The notes: a model not told the origin generated them from the letters alone. 64,000 nt of DNA from Helopsaltes ochotensis (GCA_013400155.1 VXBM01000286.1:577431-641430); one strand, 5' to 3'; counted from the stretch's first letter, positions 25,401 to 39,430 are shown. Translations and numbers: made by a program.

Positions 25401-26143
25401 CAGCTGAAGGTGGATGTATAATACCTGAATTGGCCCTGATACTCTGAAATTAAATCTCTTCACATCCCAAGCAGCCTGCTGGAATTCATCTAAAATTCTT
25501 TAGTGATTTCTTCAGAGTTTTGAAAATAGTTCAATTTGAAAATTGAAATTTTCATTTAATGTTCTGAGGCAGAGTTCTTTGCTGATTTTATATTAAATGT
25601 TTTCTTAAGAATAATTTGATTTGCATCTTAAGGCTCCATCAGTTACATGAATGCACACAGTAATTCTTTACGGCCTGTAACTTTGCAGTGTTTTTAAGTC
25701 CATGCGTTCTCTTGCAAGACAGCATGACGCTAAAGAAAACAAAAATCGCACCTTTTCCAGGAAGAAAACTTCCATACAAAAGGCATGACTTTTAACAAGT
25801 TCTTCTAATAGCAATGATCGAGACATTTTCAGGACTGGAAGACTTAGATGAAGTTTTTTTGATACAGGAAGAGTCAGAACTTTAAAGACGTGTGGAAGAG
25901 AGAGGAGGAAGGAGAGAGCTTCTGATTGTAACATTTTTTTTTCTTATGTCATTTAATGCCACAAAATGAGATTTTTTTTCTATAGAGGTCTTGTTACTGT
26001 ACATTTGATGTATGTCCATGAAAATGCAGTTCTTCTATCAATATTCTGAAGTGTTTGGTTGTTGCTTTCTGCATCACAGCTTTCAGGTGTTCATAAACTT
26101 GTGACCAGTCTCTGCCCCTGGATTTTGCCATGCTATCCTATCC

Positions 26144-26168
26144 TTGTTTATTTATTTATTTATTTTTT
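26144..26168. repeat. (TTTA)n microsatellite
   Basis: About five TTTA units ending in a short T run. Confidence 0.9.
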
Positions 26169-26257
26169 AATCAGCTGGGAAAGGAGGAGCATGCTCCCAG
26201 CAGCTTTGACTCTGCCAGCACTGGAGAATGAAAAGCTCGTCTTCTGAATCCCTTGTG

Positions 26258-26281
26258 TGCTTGGAGAAGTGCTTGGAGAAG
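26258..26281 (+). repeat. 12-bp tandem duplication
   Basis: The unit tgcttggagaag occurs twice in direct tandem at 26258-26269 and 26270-26281. Exact copies imply a recent slippage event. Confidence 0.9.
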
Positions 26282-26328
26282 ACAGACTGTAATGTTGTGT
26301 AAAAGGTGTAAAAGTATCATCTGCTGCC

Positions 26329-26350
26329 TTTGTTTGTTTGTTTGTTTGGA
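26329..26350. repeat. (TTTG)n microsatellite
   Basis: Five TTTG/TGTT units, followed by more T/G-rich sequence to about 26370. Confidence 0.9.
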
Positions 26351-26976
26351 GTTTTTTTGTTTTTGTTTAGTAATTTAACAATTAAAATTCTGAGTAGCTG
26401 ACACCTTAACTCCTCTAAAATGCTAAGGTAATACTTTTGTGTGTTCCCAGGAAAAATTTTAAGTGTCATTACTTGCCCCACTTAAAATATTTTGAACCTG
26501 GCCTGTGAAACACTGTGGGCCAGACTAAAATGTGTGGTGTGTTTTGGTTTTTTTTTTTTTTTATGTAGCAGTTGTAATATCTGCAGTTTAGCAGATAAAA
26601 CCCCAAAACTTTTGGTAGGAAAGCTCAATGGTGTTTAATAGTGTTTGGGCAATGGGATGCTTCCAGTGAGGTGGCATTTTGTAGTATTATTTACCTCCTT
26701 CACTGCATCTTCAACACACTGGAGCATAGGCAGTTTTCAGGACTTAACACTTCAAGCTTTTATAGTGTGTGGCATTCCTCTGGCTGACTACTGAGTAGCA
26801 GGTTGCCTCGGGCAAAACATGTTGTGTTCTCCAGGGGAAAAAAAAAAGTGAGAACTTATCAGTACTTTTTATCTCAAAAGTCGTTCCAGATGAATGCACA
26901 ACAGGCTTAGCATACTTTTAAAGCAAATCGTGCCCAACTGATTGTACAAGTTGTTAGTGACAAATAACAGCTCTCT

Positions 26977-26992
26977 GATGATGATGATGATG
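26977..26992. repeat. (GAT)5 microsatellite
   Basis: Five GAT units plus one base, perfect. Confidence 0.9.
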
Positions 26993-29291
26993 GGAATTTT
27001 GCAATAAAAAGAGCGTATAAAAGGGGAAGCATTTTCCGTTATGTAAATTCTGAAGGCCTGGAGGGGGGAGGAATACCCCTAAACCAGAAGTAATAAGAAT
27101 TCAGAATAGGCAGAGGGATTTCTGAAATAATGTAGATTTGGCAAAAGTCTGCAGCAGTCCCTCAGTGTAAATAAGTGTTAGCCTGTGTTATGAGGTCAGT
27201 TATACCATGTCATGCTCCTCCAAGCCACGTCAGGTGAGCTCCACTCTTGCGACCAGCTGATGGAAGTTTGATGCCTCGATGGATTGAATATGTGCTAAAA
27301 TAATTCATAGGATGTTAAATTAAAGATTACTGGTGGGCAAAACGCATAAATGCTCTGAAAAAAGAAACTACTGTAGTTGTAGACTGCCTGCAGGCTGTTA
27401 TCCCACAGCCTCAGCTGGGTTCTCCCAGTGCTGAAGGCTGAGGCCAGAGTGTGAGTGCTGGAGTTGGGGATCCTTCTGCAAGCTTATTTCTGAAAAGCTC
27501 TTTCACTTAAACTGACTAAATGTGATGTTTTGGTTTAGCTCTTCCCACAATAATGAATAATGACCAATAAAAGCTGCTAAGCTGTGTTTTTTCCCCCTAA
27601 GGAATGAGGGAGAAAACTGCTTTTAGATTTTTTTCAGTATTTGGTGTTGTAGGTACCCATAAGTTTTATGTTGCTTATGTTAGTTTTTCATTATTTGTTT
27701 TCCATTATTTGATTTTGTTTTTGTGAAAGATCCTAAACCCACAGCACGAAATAGCTCATGCAGAGGATACACAGATTGTTAAAAGAAAAGCGTGAAAAGC
27801 AAATGTGCTTTAGAAATGTTCCCACTCTTCCTTGTTCTGGTAAAATTGAAGCTGAAGGAATCCCTTAGAACTCAGTTACCTGCCCAGCCTCAGGTGTGCA
27901 CACTTTGATCACCAGATTGAACTCTTTGAACCTGTCTGTGGCTGCTCAGATATTTTGAGCTCCTGTGGGGGCTGTTACAGGACTCTGGCCAGGCTCCTGG
28001 CCCATCTTTGCTCCGAAGTAGCGTTAGTTTGTTTGTATTTTTCTCATCAAATTGAGATGTTCACACTTGTGCTAGCAGATGAACTTAAGCTATGAAAATA
28101 AAAGAGCAGCAGCATCACGGAAAAAATATACTGAAATGCTTTTTTTAAAAATGCACAACTTGTTGTGAGATCTTTGTTGTTTTTAATATTTGCTATTTTC
28201 TTCAATTACTCTGCATGAGCCAAAGAAATTGGAAAATGTGAATGTGCTGGAAAGGAAGGGATGAAAAGTATTGAAAGGACATATAAAACTAGGGTAAAAT
28301 ACTGCTTAATGTTTATTGAAAATGTGTGGGAAGTTGAGTATTTTTGTATATATGTTGATGTATTTTACAACGGCATATATAAACTATGGGAATGTCACTG
28401 AAATTCTGCAGACATAGGCCAGATGAGCAGTGTGCCTATGCTTTTGTGGGTTTTTTCCTAACACATACAGAAAAATGCAGGCTTGTACCTTCTGCTGATT
28501 TCTGTTGGAGTTTTGAGAAGAGAGGAAACGTGGGATTGAGTCCATTTAAGAAAAAAAGTCAGAATTATAGGAGAGCAAATGGCTACATAGAATGCTGTAT
28601 GTGTCGACACTGCATGTAGTAACTACTTTTATTACATAAAATAAATTTAACATTGCAGTCCTTCTTCATAGGCACCTCTGAGGCCTTCTAGGATGCTGAT
28701 AATTGATGGAAGTCTGCCTGAGGAGCACTTTGCACAAATTCTATAAAGGCTTTGGAATTAGGGTTGTGGCTTGGGGGATTTGTGAGAGGGAGGGGAAAGT
28801 GAAAGACTATTCAGTCAGAGAAAAGCAACTATTTAATAATATGTAAAAACAAAAGGTTGGCTTAGTGAGTGTATCCTGGACTTTAGAGAGAATGGCAAAC
28901 ATCTGTGTGTTATGAATCTGCCTCCCCCCTGTTCTCTCCCCTCCCAATAGTGGGCTGATAAATCATTTTGAAGTTGAGTGCCAGGTACATGACATAAGTT
29001 TTGGGAAGAATTAAACACTGCGCTTTATAGCAAGGAAGACTGAAAACCTTTCATGAGCGTCTGACAAGTGCCATCTTTAGCAGTGATGTCTAACCTAATA
29101 ACACTTTATGTCTTCCCTTTTTCATGTGAGAAAATAAACCCAGGCTTTGCTGTGGTACGGCAAGTAACTGCTGCTTGTCTTATGTTCTGACAAACACCCG
29201 CTGCAGACGCGAGACAGAGCAGTTCAAGTTTTGGCTTCCTAAGTTGAAATTGCCTTAGTGTTAGATTACTGCTTTGCAAATGAGCAGCATG

Positions 29292-29343
29292 TTTTTTTCT
29301 TGTTTTTTTTCTTTCCCCCCTTTTTTTTTTAAATTTCTTTTTC
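29292..29343. repeat. Poly-T and C-run cluster
   Basis: Alternating T runs and a C6 run with a T10, followed by AAATTTC; a purely pyrimidine stretch of low complexity. Confidence 0.85.
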
Positions 29344-32300
29344 TTACTGTGGTCTCTTGCTCTAATATTAATACATTTATGAAATGGAAACTCAATGAAT
29401 TAGATCATTTTTCCTCGGTCTTTATCCCTTGGGATATCTAACCTATGTTGCTTGTTTTAATTAAATTACCACATTTTCCATATGATTAAATGCCTAAATA
29501 ATGAAAACTTATGGGACTCAGTTTTTATACACCATACATGGATATGAGCAACAAGGGGAAACATATGATTTTACTCAAGGTGAAATCTTCTAGTAGCAAG
29601 TGTTTCTCTTCATCTCTGTTCCCATCAAATGAAAGTTGTGGAACAGTGAAATAGAAAATGTGCTTTCAGACAGTGGTGTTCAATGGGTGGGAGCAAATAT
29701 TCTCGGAAGGATGTAGGCTGATGAGAGAAAAACAAAAACTGGTGTCATGAATTCTGGGGACGTGCCAGTCAAACATTTCCAGTTATGGTACAGTATGCTT
29801 TGGGATTTTGGGCAAGGGCCTTTTACCAAGTGGCAAGGTATGTCTTGGAGGAATTTTTCAGGGCTTCCATATTTATTCACTTAGAGTTGCTGGTGGTTTA
29901 AATCAGGCCAGGATTTGGCTTAGCATGGATAGGTTCTGGCTATCTACTCTAGAAACCATGCTAGTCATTTTCAAGCCTGGAATGGTGAAGTGTAGGCAAG
30001 AAGTCAGGAACTTAAAGTGAGGAAAAATGCATTTAGAATTTAGAAGTCCCTTTTATTTCAGATAGATTAAAGGGAAAGATAGCACTGCATATTTTTTGCT
30101 TGGTAAGCATATTCTTACTTCACTGTATTAGGACTGATAGGGAGGGAGAAAAGTGTTTTGAGTGAAGATGAAAGTGGTGCAGGCACCCATCCTTTCATGA
30201 GGTGAACTTAGCAGCTTTCCAGAAATCCTTGGGTATCATGCAGGCCCAGCTTCCTATCCTGGCCTTCAAACTCTTGAGTGTTGGGCTTTTTTCAATTTAA
30301 AAGGATGATAAACTGTGGGCTGCTTCTGAACTTCTGAATCCAAACTTCAACAGAACTGCAGGATCTGAAATCATCCTTCGACCTTGTCTGTGTCATGTCC
30401 TAATTGCATCCAGGTTGTTTTCTCCTCTGTCTCCAGAAGGCTGACTCCCAGCCTACTGAATTTCTTTAAAAAATATTTTCCCTAAATGAATTTTGTACAA
30501 GTTACTTTCAACCTGTTTCTAGCACTGTAGTATGAGGTTCTTGGACTGGCCTGGTTTTTTATCTTTCATACTTGACCCATCAAATGAGAATTTTTTCTAT
30601 TTTTCAGTCATTAGCAAGTTTTTGGTTTCAAACCAGCTATAATTGATGATAAATACAAAATCAATCTCTAGCCTTGAGAAATTTAATTTCCAAATTTTGT
30701 TCAAATCAGGATTATTTAGCAGTATATCTAAGTGACCTCTCAATTTTAATCACTTCTTCATTTACTTTTATATTTCTGCAGTCTTCCCTGTTTTTCAGCT
30801 TTCAACTTTCATGTATTATCTCATTATTCGGACCATTGATTAGATTTCTACAGAAAGATCTGTCCTATACTGTTTCTAGTAGACCCAGGTTTTATTTGAT
30901 GAAATCTTTCAGCTACTTGTTAATTCTGAATGTGCTCTGATATAGTTTTGGGTTTTTTTTTTCCTCTATTTAAATAGAGCCAGGCTTGTGTGTTTACAGG
31001 TTTAGTCCTTCTCTGTCCTTTTTAGCTATAATCACTCCACTGGTTGTTTACAGGTGCGATTTCACTGCTCCCATGTAATTTTACTGGCATGCTGGATGTA
31101 AGATTTCCACTTCTCCTATCATTGAAGGAAAGCAGGAAATTTAGAGGATTGGGTAAAAAAGAAAGGGATAAAGAGATGCTGCATTGTTTTTTGAATCTGA
31201 GAACAACTGTTGCTTCAAAACCTTGACATTTCACATCTTCCCTGGCAAGAAATGAAGAAGAAATTGGTGATGGTCTGGCAGGTACTGACTGAAACTGCTT
31301 AAACCATTTTCCCATAGGATCACTCCATATTTTCTTGTTCTTATTTCATTGTAATGGTTCTTTGAGATGGTCTGTTGTAGTTATTTTTTCAACAGGGATT
31401 GAATGCCTTCTCTTTGAGTGTCATTGGTGACAAAGGATGGGTGGAATACCTTTTGTTCTGGAAAGAGGTAGCTTATTTTCTTCTTCTAGATTAATATTTG
31501 ATGTTTCGTTCATGTTCTGTGAATGTTGTGTTCTTTTTGGTCTAAATTGACTTTCTCTCCTGTTGTGGGGAGAATTGCTGCTGTTGTAATACTTTATTGG
31601 GAATAACTTCTGTGCAGGACCCCACTCTTGTGACATGGTGGGGTGCCCTAGGAGAGGCCGTTTTTCATTTTCAACCCTCCACTTGCTATGAACAGGTTTG
31701 TTGGCTAAGTTCCTCTCCTTTTCTTGTTCTTGCTCTCTTTCCATACAGCTCACATTTTCCTTCCCACAATCTGTCATCCTACTTTCCTACCAAACAGAAA
31801 AGATCCATTTGTTATAAATTTAAAAATAAATGTTAAACAACCAGGAGTAAAGAAAATGAGCAGACAGCCAAATAGTTTTCACTGATGATCTTTCCTGATG
31901 TTTGTCCCACTGCATAAATAAGGGAATAACTAAATTGCCACCACATTCAGAGATGAGCAAAATGCATATGTGAATGTTTATTAGCTTTCCATTGCAGAGA
32001 TTTATTCCCCTACTTGTTTAAATATTTTGAGAAATACACTGCAGCATTTAAACATGGAAAGTATACATTTCATATAGCTTTCCAGTTTCTGCTCTTCTAT
32101 GGATGAAATCAAAAGTGTACTGGCCTCAAAGCATCAGCATTTCCCTCCTGACCTCTGGATGCCTACTGAGCAGTAAGAAAGAAAGAATTTTGAGGAGAAA
32201 ATAGTATGTTTCATACTTGTATTTAATCGAGAGACATTGCTATCCTTTATGTTTCTGCATCTCCACAAAACAATGCAGTACTGATTTCAAGGCAAAACTT

Positions 32301-33475
32301 TAGGCATTCCTTCAGCAGGTAATCACTGAGTCAAAAGGTACAGTTGATTATTTTGAGTAGAGGATAGCATGAAAAGCTGATCATGGATGATAACTTGGGT
32401 CTAAGTCATTTCAGGGAGACTCAGTTTGATTTCTGTGTAAGGATTTGCGGAAACAGGTGAATGATTAGAATAATTGAAAGAGACTTCCTAAAGTCTTCTC
32501 AGCTGGCTGAAGACCTTAGGGGCACAAGTTTTCAGGGAAGAGGACTAATATTAGGATTAATAACTAAATGTTTCAATGAAGGTATTGGAAAGAGTAACTC
32601 AAGAGTGTAGAAGTTTTCAAAGGGATTAATGAGCTTAGAAAAGCAAAATCTTGGGTCCTGGGTTGATTTATTAATGGTATGAAATACATTTTTGGCTTGT
32701 GTGTTAAAGACCCAGGAAATCCTTATAATTCTATGACCTTCTGAAAGGGAAGGAATGACAGAAACTAGACTGTTCCATGTCTTGAGAAGGAAAATGGAAT
32801 CAGTTATAAAGTACTCTTTAGCCGTATGAGTACAGCAGTGTCAAGAAGATCAATAGAATAGGTATGAAGAGCCCATGGAATAGATGTTGGCTGAAGTACA
32901 ATTAAAAATGAATACATGGAAGTATTGCTTCACTTCCTATTAAGGAACTCTCTGTAGTTTAATGAGAAGAAGGCAACCAGTAAAGACTGTATTAGAAGGT
33001 TGCTGTCGTGATGGAGATGGTGGAAAAATGCTGAGCTTACAGAGGTGAGAGCTGGGCAGGATGATGAAGGAAATATCAGGGGAATGAAGTCTCAGGTCCA
33101 GATTGCCAGAATTTTTCATAAATTCATGTACCTCAGCAGTTACAACTTCGGTGTCTACCCTGCTGAAAATCAAAATTATTACTTAAGTATTACTCTACTC
33201 TTAGTCATAAGCACTGCTGTACTCTTCCACCTCCCTTCAAATATTGATTTTGAGCAGAAAGGAAGTCTTTCTAGCTTCTACTGGATAGCTGTGGAAAACC
33301 AAGTTTTTGTCTGTTTTTCATCAGAAACACAGGATCTAGAATGCTGTCTATAAAATAGGTTATTTGGAGTGAAAGATAATAAACCAGGAAATGTTGGGCT
33401 TTGGGAAAGGAAGTGCAGGATTAAAGGGAAATTGGTTGTTAGAGCTTTTCCTGCAGTCAGTTTTGGACATTTAAG

Positions 33476-33492
33476 AAAAAAAAAAAAAAAAA
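33476..33492. repeat. Poly-A tract (A17)
   Basis: Seventeen consecutive A. There is no AATAAA within 30 bases upstream and no recognisable retrocopy, so slippage is the simplest explanation. Confidence 0.9.
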
Positions 33493-34419
33493 GCTTGGAG
33501 GGACTTAAAGCATGAAGGAAGAACAAAGCAGGAGAATGATATGTTAGGTTTTTTTGACTGCAGCTTTACTTGTTTGCTGTGGCAAGCGATGGCTGAAAGC
33601 AATAATGAATTCTTGGTATTAAAGCTTAAAATATTTTTTCCTGTAAGAAAAATTATTCGGTCCACAGATAAATTCAAACAAGAAATGAGAAGATTATGAT
33701 AATCACAGAGATTTTTCTGAACAAAATCTTAGGTTTAGGCTAGGCTTTTTGTGCTTAGCTTGAGTTGCGTGAGATTGCCTAGACTGAACTCTATGACCAG
33801 AGTCATAGGACAAGTTGAGATCTCCAGTGTTTGGGGCTTTTTTAATGTATCTGTAGTCTGATGTTATTGGCATGTCTGTCCTTTCTCGTGATTCATTTCT
33901 GTCTTTTGCTGTGTTTACACCACTGAATCATTTGGGTTAGAATTTTTGTTGTTGTTGTCCAGCAGGATATTTTTCAGTGGTTTGGGTGGAGAAGGTATCT
34001 GAATTACCGAATTGTTGGGGATTACCTCCCAAGATATGAATGGACTGCCAAAAATGTAGGTACTTCAGGAGCACACTGGTGGTTAGAATGTCTGTTTTCC
34101 CAAACAGGCTGTTCGGTCCTGACCTTGCAGTGTAAACACCCAGAAGAACTGTAATCTGTTATTTTGGAAAAAGCTCTGTCCTGCAAACATTTATCCTCAA
34201 CAATAAACTCTCCCAGAGATGAAATAGTAGCATAAACACATAAGGTATATTGACATCAGGCTTCTGGAATTTCTCACCAGCAAAATATTTTAATACAAGT
34301 AAATGTCTAATATTCTTAGCTTAATACTGTTCTTATGTCTAGTACTTGTGGCTCAAGACTGCCAGCATAGCTGCATACTGAGATGGAGAGGTTTTTTACA
34401 AATGTAGTAGCAACCTCAG

Positions 34420-34482
34420 TATTTTGGTTGGTTGGTTTGGTTGTGGTGTGGTTGGTTTTTTTTTCGTGGATTTTTTTTTCCT
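34420..34482. repeat. G/T-rich low-complexity stretch
   Basis: Repeated ggtt/ggttt words merge into two T8-T9 runs. Same style as the larger tract at 46874. Confidence 0.8.
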
Positions 34483-35438
34483 GAAGAGGGAGATGCTTGC
34501 TGTATTTTATCTATGAAGCTGTACTGATTAAGGTGAGAATAATTCTGCTGATCTCAGTAGGGTGGTTTATAGAAGAGAGATGGCTAAATGATTGTTTACA
34601 GCTCGAAAACATGATACCTGTTAGGTCTGAATATTTCAAACAACATATGTTGCCTTCTCTGATTCAAAAGCCTGGGAATTGCTACAGGACTAGAATCATG
34701 CTTTCAAAGAAAGCTTTTGAGGCAGAGAGAATAAACCAATTGAACAAGAACAACCTTTATACAAACTGTCAAAACAGATCAAAATCAACCTGAAAAATGT
34801 CTTCTGAGCTCTCTTGCTAAACTCCTTGTACTTCACCAGTGGGGATTTGTAGAACTACAGTAATATGGGAAGAAGAACATAAGTTACTTTGAGCATGAGT
34901 TATTTTGCCTTGGGCAGACCTACTTAATTTAACCCTGTCTTACTCTGCTCCCAGTTTCAGATATTCTGGCAGATGGGTGCCCTGCCATCTTGTATTCTAT
35001 ACCCACATGAAAAAACATTACTGCAGATTTTTAAAATGTGAAAAATGTGGGTGGTGGAGAAAAACAGAATGGAATTTCAGAACATAGGTATTGTTATGGA
35101 TGTTTCAAGTATGTTGCTCATAAACATTTGTTCCAAAAGGAATCACTTATCTTCATCAACTTTTCCATGGGAAAAGAGGGAGAGCATGACTGAAAATTAT
35201 TTTGTCTGGGTATTTGCTTGAAGTATTTTGAGCAAAGGGCATAATAGTAAAACTTCCTATGGCCCTGTTTCAAGTGTGACTGTGTGACTCTTGTTTATTT
35301 TGATCTAGGCTTTTTTAATCTGTGTCTCCATTGACTTTGGTCTGCTAAGTTGTCTCTTTGCATGTCTTCAGTCTTTGCTGAGAAGTGACCTCATCTGGTA
35401 GTTATTTAATTTTGCTTGTTTTCTTTCTTCCTTTTTTT

Positions 35439-35454
35439 GTGTGTGTGTGTGTGT
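35439..35454. repeat. (GT)8 microsatellite
   Basis: Eight perfect GT units following a T7 run. Confidence 0.95.
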
Positions 35455-35753
35455 TTCGTGTTCCTCCCTTGTTAAAGCAGTGATAGTACTTAGTTTGCCC
35501 TTTCTAGGTAGCTTTGTAAAGCAAATCCAGGTACAGTAAATTGGAGATGCTCTGTTTAGTAAAGTGAACTTCATCAATTGGTGGTATTTGCCCTCTGTTT
35601 TTTCTTAAAAAGATTATTTTCCCAACAGTGCTTAGAACCAACCACTGCACTATCCAAATTACAGTAGCTTCACTTTGTAAAAATGTGCATAGTAGTGCTC
35701 ACATAACCCTTAAATGAGTAGGCTCTTTTGGATTTGTTTGGCATCAAAAGTAG

Positions 35754-35940
35754 ATAGAATCACAGAATCTTGCAATATGCTCATTTGGAAAGGACCCATC
35801 ATCATTGAGTCCAACTCCGGGCCCTGCAGAGGACACCCCAAGAGTCACAGCTTTTCCTTGAGAGCATTGTCCAAATCCTCCTTGAACTCTGTCAGTCCTG
35901 TTTCTGTGGCCACTGCCTGTTCCAGGGCCCAACCACCCCA
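35754..35940 (-). mobile_element. CR1: CR1 LINE 3' fragment
   Basis: Read on the minus strand this ends in ATTCTGTGATTCTAT, the short-repeat tail that defines the 3' end of avian CR1 retrotransposons. The plus strand carries the usual reversed body words in order: atagaatcacagaatc, then ggaaaggaccc, ttgagtccaactcc, a motif encoding the 'inferior' part of the tail around gaggacacccca, and ccttgaactctgtcag through tgttccagggcccaacca. Only about 190 bases of a roughly 4.5-kb element remain. Such 5' truncation is normal for CR1, and no reverse-transcriptase coding sequence survives. It has clear substitutions and one or more small deletions, so it is an old copy. A short (TA)n follows immediately at the 5' side of the element. 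Confidence 0.9.
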
Positions 35941-36872
35941 TGTATATATATATGTCAGCATTTAAGATATTCAGATTTAAACACCAGATGTGAGGGCTCA
36001 AAATCTTAGGGTGAAAAAGTTAGATTAGTGCTACGGCACCCAAAGCAAATAAAACTTAAAATTATGATTCTCGAGTATGTTTGCAGTTTTGTGCTTGCGA
36101 ATAAACATTTTAGGTATGATGAAAAATCAGTCGAGCAGCCTGGATATATCAGTTTAGTAGGAATTAGAGATAAATGCAATGTTTAGCTGTTAACTCGAAG
36201 GCAGAAGTCTTCTAAAATAGTCTCTTGGTATGTTAGAGCTGTTGGCAGTTCACTTACCTGTATTTGGCCACACTGGTGTATTTTTACCATACATTTGCAG
36301 TATGTTTTAGCTGAAAGGGCAGAATTCTGTGCAGTGTTTTCAAGCTAGAAAGTTAGTGGTTCAGAGACCTTTCTGGCACTGGTGTCTCTGAGAAGAAAGC
36401 GTCTCAGTCAAGTGCTCAAATGTGGTTAATGCACATCTTGCTCTTAAAGTCACTGTGACTGATGGTTTTGTGTATTTTTTGGATTTATGTTACTGTCCAA
36501 GCAAGGAAAGCAGAGTGTTGTCTCCCTAGGGAAAAACCAGGCTCATGGTTTAATTTACACTTTTGCTCTATATGTTGTTGGTGTAAATTTATTAAAGGAG
36601 CAGCATGCATTGAAATCTTGGGTAGTTTTAGCACCTAATTCCTTCTTAAAATTCTTACCCTCTGTCTTTGGTGCCCTTGTTTTTTCACCTGAGATGGAGA
36701 CACACAAGGATGCTTACAAATATGATTGACTGCAGTGTGAATGAAGCCCTGAGACACTGAAAAGGCAGTGGTGCTGCTTGCCTCTGAAAAATGCTGCCAG
36801 AAAGCCCAGCTTTCACTTGGCTACATGTGGAAAAGAGCCAAGGAAGAAAATGTTGCTAAGTGAATGTAATGC

Positions 36873-36894
36873 TATATATATATACACACACACA
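36873..36894. repeat. (TA)6(CA)5 compound microsatellite
   Basis: Six TA units directly followed by five CA units; a classic compound dinucleotide repeat likely to be polymorphic. Confidence 0.95.
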
Positions 36895-39430
36895 AGGTTT
36901 TGCCGTGAAATGGGACAAGGAGAAAGCAGCTGAAGCCAAGGGCAATATCAAAAGAGCAAAGACATTATACTGTGACGAAGAGACAGTGGTTCAAACCCCT
37001 GGGGCTCACTGCCCACCTCCCTCCTGCCACAGCTTAGCAGAGAGGGGATTTCAAGTAGTCAGAAAGATGAAAAGCGAAATACCAGCTTTGTGCAAGAGGA
37101 AGATAGACCTGGGCAATTATCTTCCGGCTGCACGGCTATTTAAGCTACAAAGCAATGTCGGGGTTGGGCTGCTCTTCTACACGAGGGTTAGAGCTGCTCA
37201 GCTGCTGATAGTCTGTGGGGTGAAATATCCCAGCAGGGGTGCATGATGCTGAGTTAGCAGCTAACCCTTCTCCAGAGGGCTTAGGCCCTGCTTTCTGAAT
37301 TCCACAACAGGCCATGTCTCATTTTCTTTCTCACTCTTAGACCCTTAAAATAGGTGTAGCAAAGTTTTACATTCGGTTAGAGGCGAGGAGCTAGCATGCC
37401 AAAACCACTCTGAGTCAAGGATGATAGAAAAGGATTGTTGCTGTTTCTTACCTCTCCAAGCCTTGGGAAAGGCAGGATGTTGTTAAACATCAGAGGGAAC
37501 CAGAACAGACCAAGCTCCCTAGTGATTGCTAATAATGTGCTGCACGGAAGTACCCCGCTCCGTGTGGATTGGTTTGCCATGGGATCTGGGAATAACGGTG
37601 GGAAATCATCCTGAAAAGCACCACTGGAAAGCATCACGACAGAGAAAGTTGTCTGTAGGAAAGCAGACACAGAGAGTGGGGAAAAAATTGTCAAAGAAAT
37701 ACAAAAGATCAGTCATTGAGAAAATATAAAGCTTTTATGCAGTGTTCTCCTCTAAATTCCTGATTTTTTGGTTGTTGCTGGAGAGTCAATCTGTGATAGT
37801 TCAAGGCTGTTTTTCAGTAATATTAATGGGGATTATATAGTTTAAAATGCATTCCCGAATTCTGTGGATTTAATGGTTTCTAGGACTTGGGGCTGTAAAC
37901 CTGTTCCCATGCTCACATGGAGAATCCCAAATTTAAATTTCAGTAGTGAAATGTGTGGTGTCTGAGTGAGAGAATTCCTGAAAGTGTCTACATTTGTTGC
38001 ATCTGTGGATAGTCACTGATATTTTATGGTCTTCTTAAAGCATCTTTCATTAGCTATATGCAGAAGAAATTTACTGTCAATGCAGGTGGATTTATTTATG
38101 CATAAATTTGTTTCCTTTAGGTCTGCGCTCTTTTTTATTGGAAACTTGAGAGAATACTGTTGTTGAAAAATAACTTTAGGGCTCATTTACAGAATATCTG
38201 TGGTGCTTTCCCACATCACCCATCAGACAGAGGCACATTAACATTTTTGGTGAATGCTGTGTATGTGTCCTCTTCTTTAGCTGACCTATATGTGACTCCA
38301 GATATAGTGCCCTTTGCTTGTGTATTGATACCTTCCCACTGGAAGAATCCCAAGGCTGGTTTATCTGTGATTTCTAGGATGTCAAGCTTTTTCCTCTTTT
38401 AGGAGATTATGGCACTTGAGATGGGACCTGTCCGTCTCCTAGTTATAAAACAAAGGAGCAGGGAAAGGGTCTATACTTGGAGCTGGCTTTGCCATGATTC
38501 CCATCCTTCCCTGTGTCTTTAGGTTTCTGTCTTCTCTTTTCTGAGCAAGCAATGTGAGATTAAGAAGTCACCCTTTTTTTCCCCCACCTTAGCTTTTCGT
38601 CAAAATACCATCCTTGGTTTTTTTTTATATTCTCAAGGTGCTGAAGCATGAATATTGTCCTTACATGTTTTATTTTGCAAGTTGATATAAAGACATTTAG
38701 AGGATTGAATTTGTACCTACCATGGTTCCATCAAGTCTGAAGCAATAACCAAGAATGAAAATGGGATGACTGTTACCACTAGGAATGAGAGGGAAAAAGC
38801 AAAAAGAGCATTTGGCCGACTTTTAATGATTTCCGTGGTATTTTCCAACAAATTTTTTTGAGAACAAGGTAAAGAATAAATATAGCAGGATGAACACAGG
38901 ATATTGGCATGAAACTATCCTAGGTGTTTCACTCAAGAGAACGAGATTGCCTGCCAATTCACCTGGTTTTCTGCTACATCATTTTCTGTGCTATTTGGCC
39001 CTGCACCATTCTTCCTCCATCCCGCACTTTGCACATTCCTGCCCCGCAGCTGGAAGGAAGGCTGTATTACTTCCTTTGCCCATAAAAGCACTCCCCCCAG
39101 AACTTCAGAAGATGATGGCTTTTTCTCTCATCTTGAATCCAAACAATGTGAAATCCAGACTGTTTAATCTTTATTTTTACCTATATGTGAGAGCTATGTA
39201 TAATGCACATGGAGAAAAACAGATATATGATATCTGGCAACAGTCTGAGCTGCTTTTTCATGTATTTTCCATAATGGCACTGTAACAAATAACCAAGGAG
39301 ACCTTAAAAAGTTCTATATTGTCTTTTTTTTTTTCTTACAAGGAGTTTGTGGGTGTAGTTGTGGAAATTACAGCATTTTTAGTAAGGTTCTCATCCAGCC
39401 ACAGAAAAGATGTCAGAGGTGGGAGCTCCC

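Larger units (their letters stand above)
16121..26143. other. Unique non-coding sequence
   Basis: Ten kilobases with no recognised gene, LINE or LTR. Open frames are under about 120 codons. Items visible are a 21-base poly-T at 19466-19486, a 14-bp palindrome containing a CACGTG E-box at 19153-19166, and a short hairpin at 19809-19829 (9-base arms, 3-base loop). Acceptor-like pyrimidine tracts ending in AG (for example near 20410) are not followed by long open frames. Confidence 0.7.
26351..35753. other. Unique non-coding sequence
   Basis: No recognised gene. Small simple repeats are poly-T at 26548-26562, (GAT)5 at 26977-26992, a T/C-run cluster at 29292-29343, A17 at 33476-33492, a G/T-rich stretch at 34420-34482 and (GT)8 at 35439-35454. 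A minus-strand frame at 31421-31777 (118 codons, rich in Glu, Asn, Arg) is best explained by pyrimidine-rich plus-strand sequence. No family resemblance, start context or splice structure supports it. Confidence 0.7.

Noticed and set aside
29776..29836. Possible 57-base exon between an AG at about 29780 and gtatgt at 29837
   Set aside because: The polypyrimidine tract is weak and the 18-codon peptide matches nothing; short chance exon.
31421..31777. 118-codon minus-strand hydrophilic frame
   Set aside because: The plus strand is pyrimidine-rich here, so the minus strand automatically encodes Lys/Glu/Arg-rich peptide; no homology or splice structure seen.
32715..32745. Phrase ccttataattctatgacc, slightly CR1-like
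   Set aside because: Too short and no neighbouring CR1 body.
36985..37005. Plus-strand ggttcaaacccc, B-box-like
   Set aside because: No A-box at the right distance and no cloverleaf can be drawn.
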